The translations under genes were made by a program, and so were the position numbers. Below the pieces are notes generated by a model. It ran no database searches, was not told the origin of the DNA, and saw only the letters and a list, made by a program, of their open reading frames with translations. A stretch of 15,864 bases of DNA from assembly GCF_000331775.1 (NCBI RefSeq), contig NZ_CAPJ01000375.1, positions 1-15,864 of the forward strand, written 5' to 3'. This DNA is from Xanthomonas translucens pv. translucens DSM 18974. Lineage in GTDB: Bacteria > Pseudomonadota > Gammaproteobacteria > Xanthomonadales > Xanthomonadaceae. Positions 1 through 11,049 of the stretch are shown here, in pieces. The stretch's first letter is position 1. The number at the start of each line of letters is the position of its first letter.

Positions 1-58
1 AGGGCAGGGTTCGGTGCCGCGCGGCGGCGCACGCAGGCCGCAGGCGAGTGCTGCCGCG

Positions 59-820
59 CTAGTCGGCGGGGCCGCCTGCATCGTCGCCGAACGCGCGCCA
101 GCTGCGCCCGTCGTAGGCCTGCAATGGCCGGAAGCGGCGCTTGTAGTCCATCTTCTGGTGGCCGCGGATCCAGTAGCCCAGGTACAGATGGCTCAGGCCT
201 TCGCGTCTGGCCCATGCGATCTGCTGCAGGATCGCCAGCGTGCCCAGCCCGCGCGCGGCGACGTCGGGATCGTAGAAGGTGTACACCGCCGACAGGGCCT
301 GCTCGGCGATATCGGTGACCGCCACCCCGAGCAGCGGCCCGCGCTGTCCGTCCACGCTCTTCTGCCGCATCTCCAGGAAACGCCCATGCGACCAACCGCC
401 GATCAGGAACTGGTCGAACTCGTGCGCGCCATGCGTGTCCATGCCGCCGCCGGGATGGCGCATGCGCAGGTAGCGCTGGTACAGCGCCAGCTGTTCCTCG
501 TTGCGTTCGGCGGCGACGATGCGTATGTCGATATCGGCGTTGCGCGCCAGGCAGCGGCGCTGGCTGCGGTCGGGCACGAACTCGGCGACCGGAATGCGCA
601 CCGCCACGCAGGCGCGGCAGTGGTCGCAATGCGGTCGGTAGACCAGATCGCCGGAGCGGCGGAAGCCCCAGCTCAGCGCCAGCGGATACAGCGCGCCCAG
701 GCGCGGATCGTGCGGGTCCAGCACCAGGTCGCGCGCCTGCCGCTCGGGCCAATAGCCGCAGGCGTGCTGGCCGGTCTGGAACAGGCGCAGGTCGTCGCTG
801 GCGTCGGTGTGGATGGCCAT
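59..820 (-). CDS. bpt: Aspartate/glutamate leucyltransferase (bacterial arginyltransferase-like, Bpt)
   Basis: Bpt is a cytoplasmic aminoacyl-tRNA-protein transferase of the bacterial N-degron pathway. It moves leucine from Leu-tRNA onto N-terminal Asp or Glu, so that ClpS/ClpAP can degrade the protein. The 253-residue product has the usual family length. The N-terminal ATE domain shows LFQTG..ACGYW (Cys21) and the cysteine cluster [10 protein letters not shown] (Cys65, 68, 71). The C-terminal GNAT-like ATE domain shows [30 protein letters not shown] and the typical [19 protein letters not shown]. The reading frame stays open 72 codons further upstream, but similarity starts at MAIHTDA, so I chose the ATG at 820; its Shine-Dalgarno is weak. 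It is divergent from the EF-hand gene. Older annotations call it arginyl-tRNA-protein transferase (ate). The Asp/Glu-Leu specificity is known for the family, not read from this sequence. Confidence 0.93.
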   Translation of the reverse strand: MAIHTDASDDLRLFQTGQHACGYWPERQARDLVLDPHDPRLGALYPLALSWGFRRSGDLVYRPHCDHCRACVAVRIPVAEFVPDRSQRRCLARNADIDIRIVAAERNEEQLALYQRYLRMRHPGGGMDTHGAHEFDQFLIGGWSHGRFLEMRQKSVDGQRGPLLGVAVTDIAEQALSAVYTFYDPDVAARGLGTLAILQQIAWARREGLSHLYLGYWIRGHQKMDYKRRFRPLQAYDGRSWRAFGDDAGGPAD

Positions 821-1034
821 GCACCGAGCATAGCGCTTCGCGATCGCAGCGGCCGCGACTGTCCGCCGCATGAATGCGCCCCGGCGCGGGTCAACCGCGC
901 CCGCAACGGGGCGTTGATTGCAGTGAAGGCGCCGCTGCGCCGGCCCGCCTGGCGGTCCGTTCCTGCTGCGCTGGCGACTGCCGCACGCGCTTGCCGCACC
1001 GGCAGGTGTCTTCCTTTCCCTCAGGGAGTTTTCC

Positions 1035-1628
1035 ATGAATTACCGCAACCCGCTGCTCGCCCTGGCCACGCTTGCCGTGCTGTCCGGCGGCGCCTATGCC
1101 GCCAACCCGCCGCCGTCGGATCCGGCCGCGCCGGCCGCTGCCGGCGGCTTCGCCCGGCTGGACAAGAACGGCGACGGCGTCGTCGACCGTAGCGAGGCCG
1201 CGGCCAATCCGCGCCTGGCCGAGCATTTCGACGCGCTGGACAAGAACCACGATGGCAAGCTGAGTCCCGACGAGTTCCCGCGCCATGGCCGCCACGGCGA
1301 GCGCGGCGGACGTGGCTGGCATGGCGCCATGCTGGCCAAGCTGGACGCCAACAAGGACGGCCGCATCAGCCGCGACGAGGCCAAGGCCGATCCGACGTTC
1401 GCCGCGCGCTTCGACAAGATGGACGCGAACAAGGACGGCTTCGTCGATCGTGCCGATTTCGAACTGCGCGCCAAGCAGCATCGCGACGCCTGGTTCGCCA
1501 AGGCCGACACCAACAAGGACGGCATGCTCAGCCGCGCCGAGTTCGACGCGGCGCAGTCGATGTGGATGCACAAGCCCGGCCAGAAGCATGGCGCGAAGCC
1601 GATGCCTGCCGCACCCGACGCGAACTGA
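1035..1628 (+). CDS. Secreted EF-hand calcium-binding protein with five EF-hand loops
   Basis: This is a predicted periplasmic or secreted 197-residue protein. Residues 1-22 form a Sec signal peptide with a likely AYA|AN cleavage site. After a Pro/Ala-rich stretch there are five 12-residue EF-hand loops of the DxNxDGxxxxxE type. They start near Asp43, Asp69, Asp104, Asp130 and Asp158, and the fourth ends in Asp rather than Glu. A His/Gly/Arg-rich linker (about residues 83-97) separates loops 2 and 3, and the tail is rich in Lys, His and Pro. A good AGGGAG ribosome-binding site lies 6 bases before the ATG. The gene stands alone, with an intrinsic terminator about 40 bp downstream. Calcium binding is inferred from intact loop ligands; the cellular role is unknown. 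Related EF-hand proteins are common in Xanthomonas. Confidence 0.88.
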   Translation: MNYRNPLLALATLAVLSGGAYAANPPPSDPAAPAAAGGFARLDKNGDGVVDRSEAAANPRLAEHFDALDKNHDGKLSPDEFPRHGRHGERGGRGWHGAMLAKLDANKDGRISRDEAKADPTFAARFDKMDANKDGFVDRADFELRAKQHRDAWFAKADTNKDGMLSRAEFDAAQSMWMHKPGQKHGAKPMPAAPDAN

Positions 1629-1670
1629 CCGTTTCACCCCGTAACAAGTAACAAGGCGCCGATCGACAGC

Positions 1671-1707
1671 CGCCCCTGCGCAGCAATGCGCAGGGGCGTT
1701 TTTATTT
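1671..1707 (+). terminator. Rho-independent terminator of the EF-hand gene
   Basis: A perfect 12-bp stem (CGCCCCTGCGCA, 1671-1682, pairing with 1687-1698) closes on a GCAA tetraloop and is followed by TTTTTATTT. It lies 42 bp after the EF-hand stop codon. Confidence 0.92.
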
Positions 1708-1750
1708 GTTGGCAGCGCTCCGCAATGCACCTGGCCGATCGCCATGCTCC

Positions 1751-1834
1751 TGCAGGAGCGGTTTCAACCGCGACAGGCCCATTGGCGAAGTCGCGAACTT
1801 CGGTAGCCTGTCGGGGCTGAAGCCCCTCCTACAG
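1751..1834. repeat. Inverted pair of GTAG-type REP sequences
   Basis: The left unit (1751-1774, TGCAGGAGCGGTTTCAACCGCGAC) has a hairpin GCGGTTTCAACCGC. The right unit (1810-1834) is the reverse complement of CTGTAGGAGGGG-CTTCAGCCCCGAC, the same REP found in the two composite elements of this window. The units face each other across 35 bp, a BIME-like layout. A decayed third unit (AGCGGCTTCAACCCC) begins near 1871. GTAG-headed REPs are established in Stenotrophomonas, Pseudomonas and Xanthomonas and are mobilised by RAYT transposases. No RAYT gene is present here. The rest of the 1706-1978 gap holds nothing else I can identify. Confidence 0.8.
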
Positions 1835-1978
1835 TGCAGCCAGCCAGCAGTGCACCCAGCCAGCCGATCGCCAGCGGCTTCAACCCCACACAGGCGCGCT
1901 GAGGAAATCTCCGGCTTCGGCCGCCGTCAACGGCCACCCAAACCCCGCAAGAAACAGCATGCCTTTGCCGCCGCCGAC

Positions 1979-2491
1979 TCAGTTGCCGCGCTGCGCCGGC
2001 TGCACGCGTACCCGCACTTCGTCGCTGTCTTGTGCCGGCTGCGGCGCCGGTGCGGCGGCTGGTGTCACCGCCGGAGTGGGGACAGTGGCCTGATTGCCGC
2101 GATGGCGCAGCACCGTCACCAGCGCCACCGCGCCGATCGCCAGCAGCAGCGCGACACGCAGCCGCCACGCCCAGCGCTTGCCGCTGTCCGGCACCGCCTG
2201 CGAGCGGAATTCGCTCAGGTACGGCAGCGTCTGCGCCGGGTCCTGGCGGGTGCTGTCGATCAGGCCGGACTCGCGCAGCACGGCGCGCGCGCGCGGCTGG
2301 TCGTCGGCATGCACCACCCACACCGTGGGCTGCACCTGCGTCGCCACCGGGTCGATGTAGCTGAACTGGCCGCTGCGCCGGCTGCGGTAGGAGCGGCCGT
2401 TGCTCAGCCGCACCTCGATGCCTTGCTCGCGCAACAGCTTGGCCACGCCTTCGGCGGTTTCCACGCGTTGACTGCTGAAGATCTGCCGCAT
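1979..2491 (-). CDS. DUF2007-like protein with a C-terminal membrane anchor
   Basis: This is a 170-residue protein. Its N-terminal part (about residues 1-75: MRQIFSSQRVETAEGVAKLL, then GIEVRLSNG, then TVWVVHADDQPRARAVL) matches the small 'putative signal-transducing' DUF2007 fold. That family typically has an N-terminal 'eA..l...L...GI...' pattern and a C-terminal 'v.V...d...A..il' strand-helix. One hydrophobic segment (about residues 110-129) follows, then a Pro/Ala-rich tail and a charged DEVRVRVQP end. The ATG at 2491 is preceded by GAGG about 9 bases upstream and lies 10 bp after the tesB stop, so the frame's upstream 16 codons, which overlap tesB, are probably not translated. It is likely cotranscribed with tesB. 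The biochemical role is unknown. Confidence 0.72.
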   Translation of the reverse strand: MRQIFSSQRVETAEGVAKLLREQGIEVRLSNGRSYRSRRSGQFSYIDPVATQVQPTVWVVHADDQPRARAVLRESGLIDSTRQDPAQTLPYLSEFRSQAVPDSGKRWAWRLRVALLLAIGAVALVTVLRHRGNQATVPTPAVTPAAAPAPQPAQDSDEVRVRVQPAQRGN

Positions 2492-2501
2492 CGTCGCCGC
2501 C

Positions 2502-3413
2502 TCAGTGCTTGGCCGGGACCTGCGCCGCGGCGCCGGCATCGGGCACCACGCGGATCAGGCCTTCCTGTACGGTGCTGGCGACCAGCACCCCGTCGCGGGT
2601 GAAGAACTGGCCGCGCGCCAGCCCGCGCGAGCCCTGCGCGCTGGGACTGTCCAGCGCATACAGCAGCCAGTCGTCGGCGCGGAACGGGCGGTGGAACCAC
2701 AGCGCATGGTCGAGCGAGGCCATCTGCACGTTCGGCGTGTAGTAGCTGATGCCGTGCGGGAAGGTCGCAGTGCCGAGCAGGTGGAAATCCGAGGCATAGG
2801 CCAACAGCGCCTGGTGCAGTTCCGGCGCGTCGCCGACCGGTTCGCTCAGGCGCAGCCACATCTGCTGGAACGGCGGGCGCTTGGGCGGGTTCAGTTCGTC
2901 GCGCGGGTAGACGTGGCGGAACTCGAACGGGCCGCCGCGCGAGAGCCAGCGCTGCACCTTGGTCGGCAGCGTCGCCAGCACCTCCGGGCGCGCGGCCTGG
3001 GTCGGCTCGATGTCCTCCGGCTGCGGCACTTCCGGCATCTTCAGCTGGTGGGTGGCGCCGTCTTCCTGTTCCTGGAACGAGGCGGCGCAGAAGAAGATCA
3101 CCTTGCCGTGCTGGAGCGCGGTGACCCGGCGCACCGAGAAACTGCCGCCATCGCGGGTGCGGTCCACCTCGTACACGAGGGGATGGTCGATGTCGCCGGC
3201 GCGCAGGAAATAGGCATGCAGCGAATGCGCGCGGCGGCCGTTGTCCACCGTCGCATGCGCTGCCGACAACGCCTGCCCCAGCACCTGCCCGCCGAACACG
3301 TACTTGGTGCCGATGTCGCGGCTCTTGCCGCGGAACAGGTTGTCCTCCAGCCGTTCCAGCGACAGCAGTTCGATCAGTTCGGAGACGACGGGGTCGGGCG
3401 GCTTGGCGGACAA
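2502..3413 (-). CDS. tesB: Acyl-CoA thioesterase II (TesB)
   Basis: TesB hydrolyses medium- and long-chain acyl-CoA to free fatty acid and CoA in the cytoplasm. The 303-residue protein is a double-hotdog enzyme of typical TesB length. N-terminal family signatures are LERLEDNLFRG, VFGGQVLGQAL and HSLHAYFLRAGD. The second hotdog contains YASDFHLLGTA, ASLDHALWFHRPFRADDWLLY and GQFFTRDGVLVASTVQEGL. By alignment with the E. coli enzyme, the catalytic Asp, Ser/Thr and Gln are Asp209, Ser233 and Gln283. The best start is a TTG at 3413, with AAGG about 12 bases upstream; no ATG or GTG fits the N-terminus better. It lies 72 bp after the enoyl-CoA isomerase gene and 10 bp before the DUF2007-like gene. 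A separate -10 box lies in the upstream gap. Confidence 0.93.
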   Translation of the reverse strand: MSAKPPDPVVSELIELLSLERLEDNLFRGKSRDIGTKYVFGGQVLGQALSAAHATVDNGRRAHSLHAYFLRAGDIDHPLVYEVDRTRDGGSFSVRRVTALQHGKVIFFCAASFQEQEDGATHQLKMPEVPQPEDIEPTQAARPEVLATLPTKVQRWLSRGGPFEFRHVYPRDELNPPKRPPFQQMWLRLSEPVGDAPELHQALLAYASDFHLLGTATFPHGISYYTPNVQMASLDHALWFHRPFRADDWLLYALDSPSAQGSRGLARGQFFTRDGVLVASTVQEGLIRVVPDAGAAAQVPAKH

Positions 3414-3443
3414 GAGGCGGGGCCTTGACGAGGACTGTCCGCG

Positions 3444-3449
3444 ATTATA
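3444..3449 (-). promoter_or_regulatory. Candidate -10 box for tesB
   Basis: The minus strand reads GCTATAATCG here, a perfect TATAAT, about 31 bases before the tesB TTG. No good -35 box is visible at 16-18 bp. It suggests tesB can be transcribed independently of the gene upstream, but this is a motif call only. Confidence 0.45.
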
Positions 3450-3485
3450 GCGGGCGGCCCGCGCCGGCCTGCGTGCAGGCGCCGC

Positions 3486-4265
3486 TCAGCGCTTGCCCAG
3501 CCTGGCCACCAGCGCGTGCAGCGCGGCCTGGGTGTCCGGCGCCTGCCAGCCGTCGACGAGGCGCTCAAGCTGGATGTGCTCGTCGGCCAGCGCCGCGCGC
3601 AGGTCGGCGCGGGCGATCGCGCGGGTCTGCAGCATCGGCTGCCGTGGAAGCCTCGACAGGTCCTGCAGCCAGTCCAGCGCACGCGCGACCACCTGTTCGG
3701 CGTCCACCAGTTCGTCGACCAGGCCGATCTGCAGCGCACGCTCGGCGCTGACCAGTTCGCCGCCGACCAGCAGCCGCTCTGCGCGGTGCGCGCCGACCAC
3801 GCGCCGCAGCAGGCGCTGGATGCCTTCCGGCGCGGCCAGGCCGACCTGGGTCTCGTTGAGTCCGATCGTGACCGGATGCGCCGGCTCCGGGCTGCGTGCC
3901 ATCACCCGGTAGTCGCAGCACAGCGCCAGCACGCAGCCGCCGGCTGGCGCATGGCCGGTCAGCGCCGCTACTACCGGGATCGCGCTGTCGGCCAGCGCGC
4001 GCGCCGCGGCGAAGAACGCCTGCCAGCTGCCGAGCAGCTTGGCGCGGTCGCTGCCGTGCCCGAGCAGGTGCGGCACGTCCATGCCGGCGGAGAAGATGCG
4101 TTCGCTGCCGGACAGGACCAGCGCGGACACCGCGTCGGCCTGCGCCTGCGCGATCGCCGCGGCCAGTTCGGTGCACAGGGCGGTATCGAGCGCATTGGCC
4201 GGCGCGCGCGCCAGGCGCAGCTGGCGGATGGGGCCGTGGTCGAGAACCTGGATCAGCGAAGTCAT
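3486..4265 (-). CDS. Enoyl-CoA hydratase/isomerase family protein, ECI1-like delta3,delta2-enoyl-CoA isomerase
   Basis: This 259-residue crotonase-fold enzyme acts on fatty acyl-CoA in the cytoplasm. The oxyanion-hole segments are FSAGMDVPHLL (residues 58-68) and HAPAGGCVLALCCDYRVMA (about 105-123). The motif IGLNETQVGLAAPEG (134-148) matches the isomerase subgroup of mitochondrial ECI1, where the Glu of NETQ (here Glu138) is the single catalytic acid/base. The second Glu expected of a true hydratase is not evident. I therefore favour shifting of cis/trans-3-enoyl-CoA to trans-2-enoyl-CoA during unsaturated fatty-acid beta-oxidation. The ATG at 4265 has GGAAG about 8 bases upstream. It is first in a minus-strand series with tesB, and 47 bp from the divergent copper-chaperone gene. 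Exact substrate is inference. Confidence 0.85.
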   Translation of the reverse strand: MTSLIQVLDHGPIRQLRLARAPANALDTALCTELAAAIAQAQADAVSALVLSGSERIFSAGMDVPHLLGHGSDRAKLLGSWQAFFAAARALADSAIPVVAALTGHAPAGGCVLALCCDYRVMARSPEPAHPVTIGLNETQVGLAAPEGIQRLLRRVVGAHRAERLLVGGELVSAERALQIGLVDELVDAEQVVARALDWLQDLSRLPRQPMLQTRAIARADLRAALADEHIQLERLVDGWQAPDTQAALHALVARLGKR

Positions 4266-4300
4266 GTGCAGCTTCCGAAGGCGGCGGGTCGCGGGACGGC

Positions 4301-4306
4301 TATCAT
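4301..4306 (+). promoter_or_regulatory. Candidate -10 box for the PCu(A)C gene, possibly leaderless
   Basis: TATCAT ends 6 bases before the ATG at 4313, which would place the transcription start at or beside the A of the ATG. There is no convincing Shine-Dalgarno (only GAG) and no clear -35 box. This is a weak motif call. Confidence 0.3.
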
Positions 4307-4312
4307 AGAGCC

Positions 4313-4798
4313 ATGAAGCTCAAACCATTCGCATGCGTACGGGGGCTGGCCATCGGGCTGGCGTGTTTGGCGGGGTTGGCGCCGGGGGCCATCTTCGCGG
4401 CGCCCGCCGCGAGCAAGGCGGCTGGCTGTTTGCCGCAATGGCAGGCCGGCTGGGTGCGGCTGCCGCCGAGCGCGGCGATGCCGATGGCTGCCGGCTTCGG
4501 CCGCCTGCACAACCCGTGCGGGCAGACGCTGGCGGTGGTGGCGGTGCGCAGCCCGGCGTTCGCCGAGGTGAGCCTGCACCAGACCACGCAGGTGGACGGG
4601 GTCAGCAAGATGCGCGAGCTCGAGCGCCTGCCGCTGGCCGCCGGCGCCGACGCGGTGCTGCAGCCCGGCGGCCTGCACCTGATGCTGATGCAGCCGGCGC
4701 AGCCGCTGCGCGAGGGGGCGAGCGTGCCGATCAGCTTCGTGCTGGAGGACGGGCGCGAAGTGCGCGGCGTGTTGAAGGTGAGTGCTGGCAAGCCGTAG
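4313..4798 (+). CDS. Periplasmic PCu(A)C-type copper chaperone
   Basis: PCu(A)C proteins (old DUF461) bind Cu(I) in the periplasm and deliver it to cytochrome oxidase assembly. This 161-residue protein starts with a basic, hydrophobic signal peptide (about residues 1-30, cleavage near IFAA|PAAS). The mature part has the full copper site H-X10-M-X21-H-X-M: His89, Met100, His122, Met124, with spacing exactly as in the family. Typical surroundings are AEVSLHQT, MRELERLPL, LQPGGLHLMLM and ISFVLEDG. Cys39 and Cys69 are also present in the mature part. No Sco or oxidase gene is adjacent. It is divergent from the enoyl-CoA isomerase gene. A heptamer array starts 12 bp after the stop. Confidence 0.9.
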   Translation: MKLKPFACVRGLAIGLACLAGLAPGAIFAAPAASKAAGCLPQWQAGWVRLPPSAAMPMAAGFGRLHNPCGQTLAVVAVRSPAFAEVSLHQTTQVDGVSKMRELERLPLAAGADAVLQPGGLHLMLMQPAQPLREGASVPISFVLEDGREVRGVLKVSAGKP

Positions 4799-4852
4799 TT
4801 TTTACGGAGCTCGGGACTCGGGACTCGGGATTTTCGCAAGTTCCCCGCATTT

Positions 4853-4934
4853 CTGCTTTTCTGTAGGAGGGGCTTCAGCCCCGACGCCTTACCGGTAACG
4901 CGTCGGGGCTGAAGCCCCTCCTACAGAAAAGCAG
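4853..4934. repeat. 82-bp near-perfect palindrome formed by two REPs
   Basis: Arms of 35 bp (4853-4887 and 4900-4934) are perfect reverse complements. The centre TTACCGGTAA is itself palindromic, so the only unpaired position is C4888/C4899. Each arm also holds its own GGGGC-TTCA-GCCCC hairpin with a GTAGGAGG head. It can form a cruciform in DNA or a long hairpin in RNA. Between convergent genes it may block readthrough in both directions. Confidence 0.88.
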
Positions 4935-4949
4935 TTGCGCCGGAGCTGC

Positions 4950-4987
4950 AAAAAAAGCCGCTTTTTTTTAAAAAATCGGCCCTTTTT
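4950..4987. terminator. Terminator-like A/T hairpin inside composite element 1
   Basis: A run of A, then GCCG, then a T-run pairs with an A-run, CGGC and TTTTT (with a CC bulge), giving a hairpin followed by a U-tract. It could end transcription from either side. The same hairpin, with different loop bases, is at 9636-9672. Confidence 0.5.
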
Positions 4988-5026
4988 GCATCAAATCGCT
5001 TGACATCGATTTGCCCAGGTACATCA

Positions 5027-5088
5027 TCCCGAGTCCCGAGTCCCGAGTCCCGAGTCCCGAGTCCCGAGCCCCGAGCCCCGAGCCCCGG
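5027..5088. repeat. Heptamer tandem array next to the thioesterase 3' end
   Basis: There are six TCCCGAG units, then two CCCCGAG units and a partial CCCCGG. Read on the minus strand, the direction of the thioesterase gene, the units are GGGACTC-like and begin 4 bp after its stop codon. The change from T to C at unit position 1 shows local unit drift. Confidence 0.9.
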
Positions 5089-5092
5089 CCTT

Positions 5093-5520
5093 TCAGCCGC
5101 AGGCCGCGCGGATCTCGTCCGGCAGCGGCGCGCTCTTGCCGGTTTCGGTGTCGATCCACACCACGACCACGTTGCCGTCCGAATGCAGCACGCTGTCGTC
5201 GGTCTGGTCGACGATGCGGTGGCCGACGGTGATGCTGCTGCTGCCCATGCGCTCGACGAACAGTTCCACCACGATGTCGTTCGGCCACACGATCGGGCGC
5301 CGGTAGTTGACGTTGGTCGCGGCCACCACCGGGGCGATGCGGTTGCGCATCGAGAAGCCCTCCACCTGCAGCAGCCAGCGCAGGCGCGCCTCTTCCAGGT
5401 AGGAGATGTACTTGGCGTTGTTGACGTGGCCCATGCTGTCCATGTCGCGCCAGCGCACGCTGATCGGCACGCGCGCCAGCGGCTTGTGCGAGGGGAAGGC
5501 GGAATCGGCGGGAGATGCGC

Positions 5521-5524
<4 letters not shown>
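5093..5524 (-). CDS. Acyl-CoA thioesterase, 4HBT hotdog family
   Basis: This 143-residue single-hotdog protein is of the YbgC/FadM-like 4-hydroxybenzoyl-CoA thioesterase type, predicted to hydrolyse an acyl-CoA in the cytoplasm. The active-site region [20 protein letters not shown] (residues 24-43) carries the conserved catalytic Asp (Asp29) and the HVNN turn. Later strands [13 protein letters not shown] and [11 protein letters not shown] match the fold. The ATG at 5524 overlaps the uvrA stop as ATGA, so translation is probably coupled to uvrA. The frame is open far upstream inside uvrA, but that part is a shadow. The substrate is not predictable, and a link to DNA repair is not implied by the overlap. 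Confidence 0.88.
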
Positions 5525-8490
<2,966 letters not shown>

Positions 8491-8687
8491 GAGAAGTCCG
8501 TGTTGTGCCGGCCGGGCGTCAGCCCGTGCCAGCGTGGGGCCGGAGAGGGGACGGCAATCGATCAGCGTACCCAGCTTGTCAGGTGGGGGCAATTGCCGGA
8601 TTTGCCAGGATTGCGGGCCTGCCGCAGCTGGCCGGTTCAGCCAATCGTGGCGGGGCGCCGGGGCCGCATCCGCGCCGGGGGCGGGAC

Positions 8688-8717
8688 TTGACCCTAAGCC
8701 GCTGAAGCCATTACAAT
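8688..8717 (+). promoter_or_regulatory. Sigma-70-type promoter of rplU-rpmA
   Basis: TTGACC (8688-8693) and TACAAT (8712-8717) are separated by 18 bp. The predicted start near 8724 leaves a leader of about 60 nt before rplU. The rest of the 8491-8783 divergent gap to uvrA shows no convincing uvrA promoter. Confidence 0.75.
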
Positions 8718-8783
8718 TCCGCTCCTGTCTGCCCGAAGAGGCACGGCAGGGGCGACCACAATAACTACAGAGGAAGTCTGGTC

Positions 8784-9104
8784 ATGTACGCAGTACTGGT
8801 AACTGGCGGTAAGCAATACCGCGTCGCGCAGGGCGAAACGCTCCGCGTGGAAAAGCTCGAAGTCGAAGCCGGCAACGAGATCAAGTTCGACAACATCCTG
8901 ATGCTGGGCGACAGCGACGGCATCAAGCTCGGTGACGCGCTGAACGGCGCCACCGTCACCGCGAAGGTCGTGGCCCATGGCCGTGCCGACAAGGTGCGCA
9001 TCATCAAGTTCCGCCGCCGCAAGCACCACATGAAGCGTCAGGGACATCGTCAGCATTACACCGAAATCGAGATCACCGGCATTGCCGGTGGCGAAAAAAA
9101 GTAA
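8784..9104 (+). CDS. rplU: 50S ribosomal protein L21
   Basis: L21 is a 23S rRNA-binding protein of the large subunit. The 106-residue product is the usual length. It begins [14 protein letters not shown] and ends with the family signature region [20 protein letters not shown] followed by TEIEI. The ATG has AGAGGAAG about 7 bases upstream. rpmA follows after 12 bp, the conserved rplU-rpmA-obgE order. The sequence is complete and ordinary. Confidence 0.98.
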   Translation: MYAVLVTGGKQYRVAQGETLRVEKLEVEAGNEIKFDNILMLGDSDGIKLGDALNGATVTAKVVAHGRADKVRIIKFRRRKHHMKRQGHRQHYTEIEITGIAGGEKK

Positions 9105-9116
9105 GGAGCAGCAGTC

Positions 9117-9392
9117 ATGGCACATAAAAAAGGCGTAGGTTCCTCGCGCAACGGCCGCGACTCCAACCCGAAATACCTGGGCGTGAAGATCTTCGGCGGC
9201 CAGGCGATCGAGGCAGGCAACATCATCGTGCGTCAGCGCGGCACCCAGTTCCACCCGGGTTCGGGCGTCGGCCTGGGCCGCGACCACACCCTGTTCGCGC
9301 TGGTCAACGGCAAGGTCGAGTTCTCGGTGAAGGGCGCCAAGAAGCGTCGCACCGTGAGCGTGGTGACCGAAGCGGCTACCGCCGAGGCGTAA
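9117..9392 (+). CDS. rpmA: 50S ribosomal protein L27
   Basis: L27 sits near the peptidyl-transferase centre of the large subunit. The 91-residue product starts [20 protein letters not shown], with the classic N-terminal tail that reaches the P-site tRNA. It continues with [20 protein letters not shown], the family signature. There is no N-terminal extension of the kind cleaved in Firmicutes. AAGGAGCAGCAGTC before the ATG is a strong ribosome-binding site. A terminator follows about 50 bp after the stop, so obgE probably depends mostly on its own promoter. Confidence 0.98.
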   Translation: MAHKKGVGSSRNGRDSNPKYLGVKIFGGQAIEAGNIIVRQRGTQFHPGSGVGLGRDHTLFALVNGKVEFSVKGAKKRRTVSVVTEAATAEA

Positions 9393-9435
9393 GCGTTTCG
9401 CCTCCAGGGTCTGCGCCACGGCGCAGGCTTGCTGA

Positions 9436-9463
9436 CGAAAGCCCCGCTTCGGCGGGGTTTTTC
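9436..9463 (+). terminator. Rho-independent terminator of rplU-rpmA
   Basis: CCCCGC (9442-9447), loop TTCG, GCGGGG (9452-9457) and a T-run. CGAAA upstream pairs with TTTCG downstream, lengthening the stem. Confidence 0.93.
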
Positions 9464-9547
9464 GTTTGGTAGAGCCGGGACTCGGGACTCGGGACTCGGG
9501 ACTCGGGACTCGGGATTTTCGCAAGTTCGCAGCTTCTGCGCTTTTTT

Positions 9548-10925
<1,378 letters not shown>

Positions 10926-10977
10926 GCGCGGCGGCCGGTCCGCCGTGCGCTTGTCGCCAGCGGATCGCACGCACACG

Positions 10978-11004
10978 AAAAACCCGGCCGAAGCCGGGCT
11001 TTTT
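10978..11004. terminator. Bidirectional terminator between obgE and rpsT
   Basis: AAAAA, CCCGGC, loop CGAA, GCCGGG, C, TTTTT. The A-run serves as a U-tract for the minus-strand rpsT transcript and the T-run for obgE, which fits the convergent gene pair. Confidence 0.9.
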
Positions 11005-11049
11005 CGTAGTGCCGGAAGCGCGGACGCCTCCGGCAACGACCGCAACCGC

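Larger units (their letters stand above)
4810..5088. repeat. Composite intergenic element, copy 1
   Basis: In order the element holds: three CTCGGGA heptamers (4810-4830); the segment TTTTCGCAAGTTC; an 82-bp palindrome built from two facing REPs (4853-4934); TGCGCCGGAGCTG; an A/T-rich hairpin (4950-4987); a unique stretch with TTGACA (5000-5005); and about eight heptamers in opposite orientation (5027-5088). The same modules in the same order occur at 9475-9817. It fills the gap between two convergent genes and reaches to within a few bases of the thioesterase stop. It holds no gene. Confidence 0.85.

Noticed and set aside
14..1192. Plus-strand open frame of 392 codons opposite bpt
   Set aside because: It is a shadow of bpt running into the EF-hand gene out of frame; the composition is biased and there is no recognisable domain.
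8491..8560. LexA/SOS box upstream of uvrA
   Set aside because: I looked for CTG-N10-CAG and TTAG-type palindromes and found none convincing.
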